From contig OZ025246.1 of assembly GCA_964019155.1 (NCBI GenBank), forward strand, positions 2,524,566 to 2,588,565: a stretch of 64,000 nt of DNA, in the 5' to 3' direction. Every line of letters starts with the position of its first letter. Position 1 is the first letter of the stretch. Below are positions 1 through 11,387 of this stretch, piece by piece. The DNA is from Osedax fenrisi (Eukaryota > Annelida > Polychaeta > Sabellida > Siboglinidae). A program made the position numbers and the translations under genes. The notes beneath the pieces are model-generated. The model made no database searches, was not told the DNA's origin, and was given only the letters and a program-made list of their open reading frames with translations.

Positions 1-708
1 TATCAAATAGTTTTCTAAGGTTCGCAAAATATTAGAGTATATTACGTGTACACGTAGTAAATACAAGGACATACGTGTCCTTGGTATATATATAGGCGGA
101 GTATATATTATGACACGCCTATATCTAGAGTCGGGAGTCACAATTCCGAAAGCGCGCGCTCCGATATCTAATAAACTATTAGTCATATATTTTTGGCGCC
201 GGTTATGAACGTGTTCCATAATAATTACGTATAAAAGATAATAAATTTATTTAAATTTTATAAATATTAAAATTTATAAATTTTAATAATACATTTATTA
301 AACATAACTACTAATACATCTTGATCTAACATATATAACATTCAAGCGAAATCGTGTAATTATATGTTGTATAAAAAAACAACAGCGCCACCTATATAGG
401 GTCAATTTTCAGAACTATGTGTTTATATTATTATTACTATAAATTCGTATCTAACTATACACTTTTAAATATAAAATAATATGCTTTAAATTATATATAT
501 ATATATGATGAAAATAAGTGTTAATAACTAATATATAACAAATCAATAGGATAGTTTATTTGTGATAGTGGAATATCTATGTGGCGATTAAACGTTAATT
601 GTTATTGCATGAAATTTAATAGAGCATTGAAAACATTATTGTATAGAAATCTAAATTTATTTCCTATACATTAATTTCAGTGATTTCGATACTACTGCTA
701 GCCCCGAT
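1..708. other. AT-rich non-coding DNA
   Basis: AT-rich sequence with short (TA)n tracts. I see no exon, conserved reading frame or recognisable repeat before the G-rich element that begins at about 709. Confidence 0.5.
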
Positions 709-921
709 TAGGGGTGCTATAACAGGGGGGGAGATATGTCCCTCCCCCACTTTGAAATCTAGGGGGACATCCTATGTATTGGACCCCCCAATTTGAAATC
801 TAGGGTGATCTCCTATGTATTGGTCCCCCCACTTTTACCACAACATTTATTTGTATTGGTTGGTCCCCCTACATTCAAAATCGTATGCCTTCCCTTAGCG
901 TAGCCTTCCCATAGCGCCCTT
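709..921. mobile_element. G-rich MITE, family A, copy 1
   Basis: Short non-coding inverted-repeat element. Its left end reads TAGGGGTGCT and its right end TAGCGCCCTTA, decayed versions of the TAGGGGCGCTG/CAGCGCCCCTA ends of the 33.86 kb copy. The interior has the family hallmarks: a run of Gs, the phrase ATGTCC...CCCCCAC, 'AAATCTAGGGGGAC', and 'TTGGTTGGTCCCCCTACATT' near the right end. This copy is longer than its relatives because the internal block with 'CCTATGTATTGG' is tandemly duplicated. The outer TA may be the target duplication, as in Tc1/mariner-like elements; that is inference. Confidence 0.65.
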
Positions 922-1546
922 AGCTGCGAGACGTAGGAATAGCGTTGAGGAGGGGTATATATATTTTCTTCAAAATATATTGATTATATTAATGCAATAT
1001 TAATAATGGTTAATACTATTAATCTTAACGAATTTATCAAAACTAATTATAGTTTTGTATTAACATAGTTCATTAATAAATTCAGTACTCTGATTTATCA
1101 GAAGTACAGGATATGAATAATGTCAATTTAAAAATCGATATACTTAAATATTTTCGGAAAGATGTCGAATAGTACACTTGTAAACATGATCCAAAGTTTG
1201 TAATATTATTTAATTTAAATTGTGTGTAATAAAAATAAATTTTGTTTTGTAATAGGGTCAAATGTTAATCATGGTCATAACGGATCATGTGTACTATCAC
1301 TATACTTCAAGTAGATACGAAGGATGTCGATTTCAAATATAACATTTGTGATACCCTTCGTATAGTTCTAGAGAATATCGATTTGAAATTAACTTCATTA
1401 GTATTTACCGTGAGGAATTGATCGTAACTATGTCTAGTTTTATATTAATATATTTCGCATGGTCCGACATCACTTTTTTGGAATATGCTGAATATATGTT
1501 CTCGTGTATCTAATATTGCATGCATCTCATGTGAAGTATGTATGTG

Positions 1547-1590
<44 letters not shown>
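922..1590. other. AT-rich non-coding DNA with (TA)n
   Basis: No coding signal seen. It ends in a (TA)n tract at about 1554-1590 that serves as the left flank of the next element. Confidence 0.45.
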
Positions 1591-1594
<4 letters not shown>

Positions 1595-2361
1595 CGTTGT
1601 CATTCGGACCCGGACTTCGGACTTTAGGTCATTGATACCGGACTGATACAGTATAATTTATGATATATCGGACTCGGACAGGACTCGGACCGGACTTTAA
1701 TATTTAACTCGGACAGGACTCGGACTATTTCGGACTTTAAATATTAGATTCGGACTATTTCGGACTTTAAATATTAGATTCGTATTATTTCGGATTTTTA
1801 TTATTGGATATCTAAAATACATTCCAATGTTTACCTTTGGGATTATATTTATTCGCGCCATTTTCAACCAACATAGCGGTTCTGTGTATGTATCCGCGAC
1901 ACTATTACTCAGCTTAGCGTCCCTTTGTGTGAATAGGCGCCAATGTCAATCAAACTACCCATAAATATTGTATATAAATTTAAGATATGATTCATATCGA
2001 AGAAGAAACTACACTGCCATTACGTGCACAGTTTACATCACTATACGATACTTATGCTGCTGTCAAACCATGCGGATACAATTATCAAACGATACTGATA
2101 GTGATAGATACCTACTTCTGTCAAACAATACTGAGACTTCTGTCAAATGATACTGATACGATACTGAGACTTCTGTCAAACGATACTGATACTGATACTG
2201 ATACAGCTGTCAAATGATACTGATACCATACTGATACAGCTATCGAATGATACTGATACGATACTGATACAGCTGTCGAATGATACTGATACGATACTGA
2301 TACAGCTGTTGAATGATACTGATACGATACTGAGACTTACTTTTTAGAAAATTTGACAACA

Positions 2362-2365
<4 letters not shown>
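1591..2365. mobile_element. Inverted-repeat element carrying two tandem-repeat blocks
   Basis: The left end TTAGCGTTGTCA and the right end TGACAACACTAA are inverted repeats with one mismatch. (TA)n tracts flank both, consistent with insertion into TA. Inside are two unrelated tandem blocks. At about 1600-1800 it is a degenerate array around 'CGGACTTTAAATATTAGATT' and 'ACTCGGACAGG'. At about 2080-2340 it is an array around 'GATACTGATACAGCTGTC'. The short reading frames across the second block follow the repeat and are not genes. No transposase is visible, so this would be a non-autonomous element. Confidence 0.5.
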
Positions 2366-2395
<30 letters not shown>

Positions 2396-3420
2396 TGTGT
2401 GTATATCTTGTAAATATATATCTGATATATCTGAAGATACATGTATATTCATAACTAAAGCCACCACCACTCAGCTAATTTAAATCTAATAAAACACCAC
2501 TTATAAATAACAACCGTCTCATGTCCATGCCTTCGAATATATCCCCTGATCCCCCATTTTATATGTACGCTTTTATACATTGAATATACCAGCGTTACCC
2601 TATTCGTATTCTAATTGGTTTACAAAATAACATTTGTATGAAAATGGAATTCTTTTGAAGCTGTTTCACGACTAAAGTAAAAAACTAAGGACAAACTTAG
2701 TAAACAATATTATCACCGTTCAATTATAGGGACATTAATTTAAGCGAAAGCATAGCGGATTATATATCGTACGACTATAGTTCAATAGAGAGTATGTATA
2801 TCTGCAAGTGATGAAAGGGAATCAGAGTTAAAGCCGAGAGATATTAAAAATTAAATCATAGAGCGTTCCAATTAATGAAAGTTGTGTTTATAAATAGATA
2901 CTGTAATTGTGTATACATGTTATATGTTCATCATTATTATATATTGATAGATTAACCATATATATATATATATTTATTTAGAATATGCAACATAGATATA
3001 GATTTTTGATGTTTATAAACTATAATTGAATAAAATATAACGAATAAAATATAAAACGCAAGTTACTAGAATATATATATTTCTAATATATTATATTATA
3101 TGTAAGGAATAATAATTACGAACATATATGTGTGTAATTTCACGATCTAGAAATACCTCTTAAAAGAGGTATTTGTTATTTAGAGTGCTTACGCGATTCT
3201 ATTTTAAATATCTGCGGCTATAACTCTGATAACTTATATGAAATATGCGCATTTATATTGTATAATGAATGAGTTTATATATAATTATAAGCAAGTAAGT
3301 ATTAAGCATAAATATGCCATAATATTACAGGGCAAATAATATTATAGTGATATAATAATATAATAATTTGATATAGATGCCCATATATAATTTTTTTTTT
3401 TAATTTAATTTTTGCTTTTA
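2366..3420. other. AT-rich non-coding DNA
   Basis: I see nothing codable or conserved here. The missing first exon of the AIG1-like gene could lie in this area or further upstream, but I could not identify it. Confidence 0.4.
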
Positions 3421-3650
3421 TTTATTTCGTATTAATTGTATTCAACTGTTTTCGTGTAACTATTTATAATATACTTGTTAATATCTTATTATTCATAATG
3501 TTATACTATCTCTTTATTTTATTTTTAGTATGTTAATATAATTATCTATTTTTCTCCTTATAATCTATTGGGTGAAAGACTCGACAAGCCATGCTTTTTC
3601 GTTCATCCAGGCTATTGCCAATCTTATATTATTATTATTATATGAATGAT
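3420..3650 (+). mobile_element. Possible LINE 3' end, severely truncated
   Basis: T-rich sequence ends with a potential stem-loop near 3590-3630, then 'CAATCTTATATTATTATT'. This resembles the 3' untranslated region and (ATT)n tail of the better-preserved CR1/Jockey-like copies nearby. No coding remnant was found. Assignment rests on the tail alone. Confidence 0.3.
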
Positions 3651-4049
3651 TGCCTTTAGTTGTATGTAACCCATTGTACTAGTATAGATTCATGTTATGG
3701 TAACATATATGTTTATACCCTATTAACTATACTATTAAAATGAGATTACAATACGTATGATTCATATTATAGGAGAAATTATTGTGTTGTAACAGTTACA
3801 TTATGAATTGTAGTCAGTGATATACTGATTTTCGCTATTCCTGTGTTTCACAATCGGCAACACAGTTTAAAAATGTATATTATATAATATATCTATATTT
3901 ATATATAATAATAATAATATATAGTTTATTAGGTAAACAAATAAATAAATAAACAAAAATATGGAAGAAAAAATAGATATGAATTTATACCCAAATCGAC
4001 ATGGTACAAAAATTAACATTGGGTTTACATATAATAACAAAAGCATTGG

Positions 4050-4165
4050 TTTATTATTATTATTATTATTATTATCAGATTTGGTTTTAACAACCGGGTA
4101 ATTGTAGAAGCAGAGCTTATCGAGACAATTACCCTTTATTATTTTGACAAGTGCTAAAAAGTACA
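4050..4165 (-). mobile_element. CR1/Jockey-like LINE 3' end fragment
   Basis: Read on the minus strand, this fragment ends in 'AAATCTGATAATAATAATAA'. That closely matches the 3' termini at 4815 (-) and 38765 (+), where 'TCTGATATTATTATT' is the tail. Before the tail is an imperfect hairpin with arms 'GGGTAATTGT' and 'ACAATTACCC'. It is a heavily 5'-truncated insertion without coding sequence. Confidence 0.45.
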
Positions 4166-4811
4166 ATTATAATTGGAATAATAAATTCCTGAAAAAAAGA
4201 ATAAACTATATATAACATAATGTTATATCTAAGTTGACTTCCTGTTTACACTAAATCTAATTATGAATAAGATCAAATAATTGTACTTATGAAGGACTTG
4301 AAAAAATTATCAAATATCATCATATAATATATAAAAATAAACAAAATAAACATTAATAAAACTAAAACGACTAAAAAACTAAAAACAGACAAGAAAGGTT
4401 AAGAAGAGTAAATATATGAAAATTTAATATAAAGAATAATAAATATATTTTTGGCAAATATTCAAAAATAAATTTACAAATTATCTACACAAAGTAAAAA
4501 ATATTTAGATAGTTTTCATAAGTCGAAGTGTAGTTATAGTATAAAATATGGAAAAAAGAAGAAATTAATGTAAAAATGTAAAATGTAAAAGTCTGAGTAA
4601 AGATAAAATGTATTAAAAATAGTATATAATATTATATAAAAGCGTAATTATTGTATAAAATATGGATAAAAAGGAGAAATCAATGTAAAAGTCTGAGTAA
4701 AGATAAAATTTATTAAAAATAGTAAACTTATTAAAAATTAAAAAAATGTTAAAATATAATTTGAAGTAGAAAAATAATAGTAGATGCAAACAAAAATATA
4801 TATATATATAT

Positions 4812-7800
4812 AATAATAATAATATCAGAATTTAGGCATGACCAAGGTAATCGAAGAAGCGCAATGCTTATCTAGTCGTTTACCTGAAACATATTCCCAA
4901 TTAACAATTATGAGGAGAAAAAAAATAAAAGTAAAATTTATAGAATATAGAAGTAAAATATGTAATTTTATAAATCTTATAAGAATCATGAGAATATAAA
5001 ATTATAAATCATATACAAATATAAATAACTTTAAAAATAATATTAAAAGTAAATAATTATAAATAAAAAAATTAATAGTATAAGAAATTAAAAGTATAAT
5101 TGGAGTATATATATATATATGTTAGTTTTGAATGCTGTAGTTAAAGATTACTAATAAATCAGATCCAGAGTTGCCAATATTATGTTGAAATTAATGATGG
5201 TATATGATGTATCAACTTCAAGGATATGGGTACGCCAGTTCCAATGCCTTAGGGATCTTAATACCGCCAATAATAAGAACACTGACAATACTTGCCCACT
5301 CCACAAGTATATCCCATCCCCCGACACGTATCATAATCATATCAAGTCCAAACATATTAGCCACTCCGGTCATAGAAAAAATATAATGAAAAAAAAAAAA
5401 ACAAAAAACTAATATATATATATATATACTCCAATAATTAAAAACTCCTCATAATGTCATTCATCATATAATAATAAAATGTAAAGAAGAAAAATAAATT
5501 AATATAAAAATCTAGGAATATAAATATAAAATAATTATAAAATTAAAAATTAAAAGACAAATCCTATTGAATAAAACAATTAAACATAACTAAAAATAAC
5601 TAAAAAAATAAATAAAAAAATAAAAATAAATAAATAGCTATATTATATACAAAAATTAAAAAAAAAATTAAGTAAATTTATAGTAAGTCGAACACTGTAA
5701 ACACATTTTTTTTTTAATATTATAATAAGTCAAGAAAAAGTCAAGAATAAAACAAACAAATAATATTTTGTAATTTTATATTATGTCAAAGTTATATAAA
5801 TAATAAAAAAATTATATAAATATTAAAAATAAAAATAAAAATAAAAATAAAAATTTAAAATTATAAAAAACATCAGAAATGTATGTTAAATTTATATTAT
5901 GTCAAAAATTAAAATTAAAATAAAACAATAAAAAAATAATTATTTAGACAAATTTCCCTTTTTAAGTCATTTTTAATTCAAGAATATATTTTTTAACACG
6001 TCTTCCAAACGATTTAATACACCTATTTTTTGTAAGTTGAATGGGAAGTAAGTTCCACTGTCTAGAGGACACATTTCTCACTCTAAACAGATCTCTGCTA
6101 GTTCTTGACTTGAATCTTACAAATTTATCCGTGTTTTTATTAATCAAAAAATGTTTTTGAATGTTACTCGGTAATTTATGATAATATGCTCTGTGAGCAA
6201 CTTTAATCGAACTTAATTTTACAATATGATCAAAATTCAAAATTTTATTTTCTCTCAAAAATACATTATACGATGAACTTGTGATTAGTTTTAGTATTCG
6301 CTTTTGTAATCTATTTATATAATCAGTTAATGAGGAAAAAGTATTTCCCCATATATGGGCACAGTAGTATAAGTGAGGAACAAATAAAGCATTATATATA
6401 GATAGTAAAGTATATTTGTTTGCCATTGGTCTAACTTTCCTTATAATTCCGGTTATCCTAGATAACTTTTTTGGAAATGTAATTATACTGTTCTTTCCAG
6501 TCTAGTTTGTCATCAATGAATACTCCAAGAAACTTATAGTTTTTAACCTTTTCGATCTTGGTATTATTTATTCTGATATCAAATATAGAGTTAGTATGTA
6601 TATTTCTAACATTGAAAAGGATTTAGATTTAGATTTTTTCAGGTTTAAAGTTAACTTGTTTGCGCAAGGCCATTTATTCAATTTTTCAAGTTCCTTATTC
6701 ATTTTAACATTTAATTTACTTAGTGAATCACTATTAAAAATAATATTAGTGTCATCTGCAAATAAAATTGTTTTGAAGTCATTGGAAATATTCTGTAAAT
6801 CATTAATATATATTAAAAATAAAAGTGGCCCAAGAACCTAGCCCTGCGGAACACCATATTTCATAATCTCAGTAGTTGAGTATTCATCTTTATAGTGAAC
6901 AAATTGTAGTCTATTATGTAGGTAACTTTTAAGTAATGAAAGTGCTGGCCCCCGTATACCATAATGCTCTAGTTTAACAAATAATATGTCATGGTGTATA
7001 GTATCGAACGCTTTTTTTAGGTCAATTGATACAACTGCACATTTTTCCAATCGTTCAAGACTTTCAGATATTGATTCAGTTAGATCCATTAATGCATCCG
7101 AAGATGAAATACCTTCTCTGAATCCATATTGTGAGTCACTCAATATATCATTTTTTGCTAAAAATACATTTAATCTTGTTTTTATTATCTTTTCAAATAA
7201 TTTTGATATTTGTGGTAACATTGATATTGGTCTATAGTTGGATAACTCATTTTTAGCACCAGATTTATATATAGGAATTATTTTAGAAATTTTTAAATCA
7301 TCTGGAAATAAACCAACCTGTAAACATTTATTAAAAAGTATTGCAAGAATTGGGCTTATCTCATCTTTTATTTGTTTAATTATATGCATATTAAAACCTA
7401 AGGTATCAATGCTATACTTATTATCACAATTTTCGATAATTTTTTTAATTTCATTAACGCTAGTAGGAAATAAAAATAATGAATTTTTGTTTTTATTAGT
7501 TAATGTCTTATAGATTGACTGCAAACTATTATCACAAAATTCCTTAGCTAAATTTGGGCCTACATTTATGAAATGATCATTAAACTTATTTGCAATTTCA
7601 CTATTAGATTTATCACTAATAAAAGTAGTATCCTTAGATTTACTAGTATATCCAATTAGCTGTTTTATTATATTTTTTTTTAAATATACATTTTCTAATT
7701 GTATTCCATATCCACGGTTTGTTTAGAAAACGTTTTTTGGATAGTTTATTTGTTATTAATGGACAAGTTTTATTATATAACATAGAAAGGTCTTTTAAAA

Positions 7801-8240
7801 ATTTTGTAAAAGTATCATTTATACACATTTCAGTGTCATATTTGAGTAAATTCCAATTAAAATTAGTTATTGCGAGTTTGAAATTAAAAATGTTATTTTC
7901 TTTGAGCATACGTGACTTTTTAATTATACTTATATTATCTCTTTTAGATGCTATTTTAAAATTTATAAAAATTGGTAATTGGTCACTTATGTCTGAGTAG
8001 ACTATACCAGATATTAAATTATCTTGAAAGTTTGTAAACAAATTATCTATGAGTGAATTTGTGTTTGAAATTCTTGTTGGTTTAGTTATTGTTGGGAATA
8101 AATTAAGTGAATATATGCTATCGTAGAAATATTTAGTATTATTAGAATCATTATAATCATCATTATAATTAAGCAAATTTATATTTACATCACCACCTAC
8201 ATATATATATACATATATATATTTGTGTGAAATATTTATC
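4812..8240 (-). pseudogene. CR1/Jockey-like non-LTR retrotransposon, 5'-truncated and decayed
   Basis: The minus strand encodes the C-terminal part of an apurinic-type endonuclease followed by a reverse transcriptase. The endonuclease starts abruptly near 8200 at 'GGDVNINLL' (normally GDFNI) and ends at 'SDISDQLPIF', where the usual SDH His is Gln. RT motifs follow in order: 'NYRPISMLPQISKLFEKI', 'SIDLKKAFDTIHHDI' (motif A) and 'MKYGVPQG'. A stop codon then replaces the Ser of VPQGSVLGP near 6840. Motif C 'ILFADDT' is readable in another segment near 6745. The C-terminal domain is open at 6426-5962. Frameshifts and the stop make it inactive. The 3' untranslated region runs to an (ATT)n tail at about 4812 and is interrupted by an insertion at 5098-5437. 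The 5' truncation lies in the intron upstream of the AIG1-like exon at 8619, if that gene continues further upstream. Confidence 0.85.
5098..5437. mobile_element. Inverted-repeat insertion with a 51-codon minus-strand ORF
   Basis: The segment is bounded by TTGGAGTATATATATATA and its inverted copy TATATATATATACTCCAA, and lies within the 3' UTR of the minus-strand LINE. A flanking 'TAA' on both sides could be a 3-bp target duplication. The interior is less AT-rich than its surroundings. On the minus strand it has a 51-codon frame (about 5382-5230) with alternating hydrophobic stretches, including 'ASIVSVLIIGGIKIPKALEL'. A longer overlapping plus-strand frame (5204-5386) exists, so strand is uncertain. 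I do not recognise either protein. It could be a captured exon fragment or chance. Confidence 0.4.
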
Positions 8241-8618
8241 ACTATATTTGAAAAATTAACAATCAACGAATACAAATTGAATGTCCAATGTAAACCGATT
8301 GTAAAATTTAAATTTACACAATGATTTTTAAATTACATGTAAATATAGTGATTCATATAATTTTTATTTATTTTATAAATTCTGAACTCTTTTCAATACT
8401 TTTTTTTTAATACTTTTACAAATCATAAATATTTTCAAATGAATCACATTTTTAATTGACTATCTATTGAAATTGTTGTTATAATTGTATTATTATTATT
8501 AGCATTTATAATTATATAATATATCATTATTATAATTATTATCATCATCATTCCAATAACATAACAATACTTATTGAACGATTACTATATATTTACTATA
8601 TATGCATCACGTTCCTAG

Positions 8619-11314
8619 ATTCTGAATACCCTGTACTTTGGCCTGGCTCTGTTGAACGACATAATAAGTCTGCTGAGAAGTAGGTCATGTTCCAACGTAC
8701 AGAAGAAGTGGTCACTAAGGAAACTCAATGATATCTTCGTGACAACCATCGTGTTCCCTCTAAGTATGGTAAGTCACTGTTAACTGTATCGACTGCACAT
8801 TATCTAGATAAAGTGCTATTAACTTGATACTATGTATGCTTGTTGTATTTCTTTATATTCAATTATTGTCATCATTATTGTTATTGTTATTTTGTACCCA
8901 TATAATGTAATAAGCTATGGCTAGACTTATTCTAATATTGGAAACAAATTCACTTGTAACTATGATAATGATAATAATAATAATTTAAATTATTTTAAAA
9001 TATAATGTATACCTATTTTAAGGGCCAAAGGGAAGAAACATGATTTTTTAAATAAATATATTTTTAATAAAAATTATATTATAATCAATAATATCAAAAT
9101 AAATAAATATAATATATTATCTTTAACATATTATAAGGCTTGATGAATAAAAGTAACTATAAATATCATAAATAAGCATTTATAAATAAAACCGTATACA
9201 AATACATTAAAATGATAGTAAAATATTAATAATTTTTAAAAAAACTGATATTACTGCAATTTATATAAAAATTTCAGAAGGTAATCATAATAAATATCTC
9301 TTCATATATATATATTAAGTATGAGCTAAAAGTATAACTTAGTTACTGGACATTCCTGGTAATTACTGGAAATTACTTTAATTTAATGGAAACTTAGTTA
9401 TCCTATTAGTTATTCTATAATTTAATATATATGTAATATACTGCATATTAAACATACTATTACTTCATAATGGGTAACAACAACAGAAAATAAGCATATT
9501 ATTTTGAAGCCCTTTAGATATTTAGCCACATATAAATATTATTATAATTAACAGAAAAAAAAATTATTATTAAAATTCTTCTATTAAATATTATTATTAT
9601 TATTATTATATGATTAATGTGATTGCATACTACCCAAACCACCCACACTAAAATCACATTATACAATACCCACATCACCCACAGATTGTAGTTATTGTGT
9701 TCTGGCTGATATACAACATCGACAGAGAGCTGATATTCCCTGCCTCCATAGCAGCTATCATTCCTATGTGGTTGAATCACATCATGGTAAGTAGGTGATA
9801 GTTAGGCCCCGCCCCCTTCTAACCCCGCCCCCCTCTAATCCCGCCTTCACTCATCCTCCTAACGACTAGAATTCTCTCCCTCCGCTGAACCTCCACTCTT
9901 CTCATATCACTTCTCCCCCTCCTTCACACCCTCCTAAACCTCCTCCTTCACTCATTACACCTAGCATACCCTCTAATCCCTCATACATCTACCCCTACAA
10001 TTGTGTATGTCCTACACTCCTCACCGTTTCTAGTATACTCACTACCCCTCCCACCCCTCCTCTTCCTCACGTATAGCAAACTAACCCTCCTATACCTCCT
10101 CCACCCCTACACCTAGCATACCCCTATATTACCTCTACCCGATCTATATCACCCCCCCATACTTTACCCACCCCCCCCCCTATAGCACACCCTGCCCATG
10201 CCAGCTCTACTACTAGGCAAGCTCCTAGCACAGCCCTACCTTACCCCCTCCACACCCCACCCCTAGCACACCCTGCCCATGCCAGCTCTACTACTAGAAA
10301 ATCTCCTAGCACACCCCTACCTTACCCCCTCTACCCCCCCACCCCTAGCACACCCTGCCAATGCCAGCTCTACTACTAGACAAGCTCCTAGCACACCCTA
10401 CCTTACCCTCTCCCCCATCCCTAGCACACCCCTACCTTACCCCTATACCCCACCCCTAGCACACCCTGCCCATGCCAGCTCTACTACTAGGCAAGCTCCT
10501 AGCACAGCCCTACCCTACCCCCTCCACACCCCACCCCTAGCATACCCTGTCCATGCCAGCTCTACTACTAGATAAGCTCCTAGAAATCCCCTACCTTACC
10601 CCCTCCCCCCCTCCTCTAGCACACCCTGCCCATGCCAGCTCTACTACTAGATAAGCTCCTATCACACCCTACCTTACCCTATCCCCCACTTCTAGCACAC
10701 CCCTACCTTACCCCCTCCCCACCACAGCCCTAGCACACCCCTACCTTACCCCCTCCACACCCCCCACCTCTAGTACACCACTACCTTACCCCTCCACCCT
10801 ACCCCCTATAGCACACCCTGCCCATGCCAGCTCTACTACTAGAAAAGCTCCTAGTACACCCCTACATTACCCCCTCCCCACCCCCCACCTCTAGTACACC
10901 CCTACCTTACCCCTCCACCCCCACCCCTAGCACACCCTGCCCATGCCAGCTCTACTACTAGAAAAGCTGCTAGTACATCACTACTATGTCTCATTGAAAC
11001 AAGGCTCCTGTATCATCTCTCTGGTGGGCCTCTCTTACACTGTCTGGTTTGTATCATAGTGTAGTGTGTAGTGTGTATATAACATTAACAACAACAATCT
11101 TCACATCAATATGCTTTGTTATTATTATTATTATATATATATATAATACATTTTACATATATTTTGAATACATCTGCTATATAATTTGTTACTGATTGCT
11201 ATAGTAGAACAGCTACATTTGTAAACAATGTTTTTCTTACAAACATCATATTTTGTATAGTTTAGATTCTTATCTTAAAATGTTTAATAAACATATAAAT
11301 AAAATCAAGAATTC

Positions 11315-11387
<73 letters not shown>

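Noticed and set aside
2000..8600. First exon of the AIG1-like gene
   Set aside because: I looked for the family's N-terminal phrase (Gly-Gly-x-Trp-Lys-x-Leu-Thr-Phe) with a phase-0 donor and found no convincing candidate.
10279..10575. Proline-rich 98-codon ORF
   Set aside because: Runs through the decoy-exon minisatellite in another frame than the real exon.
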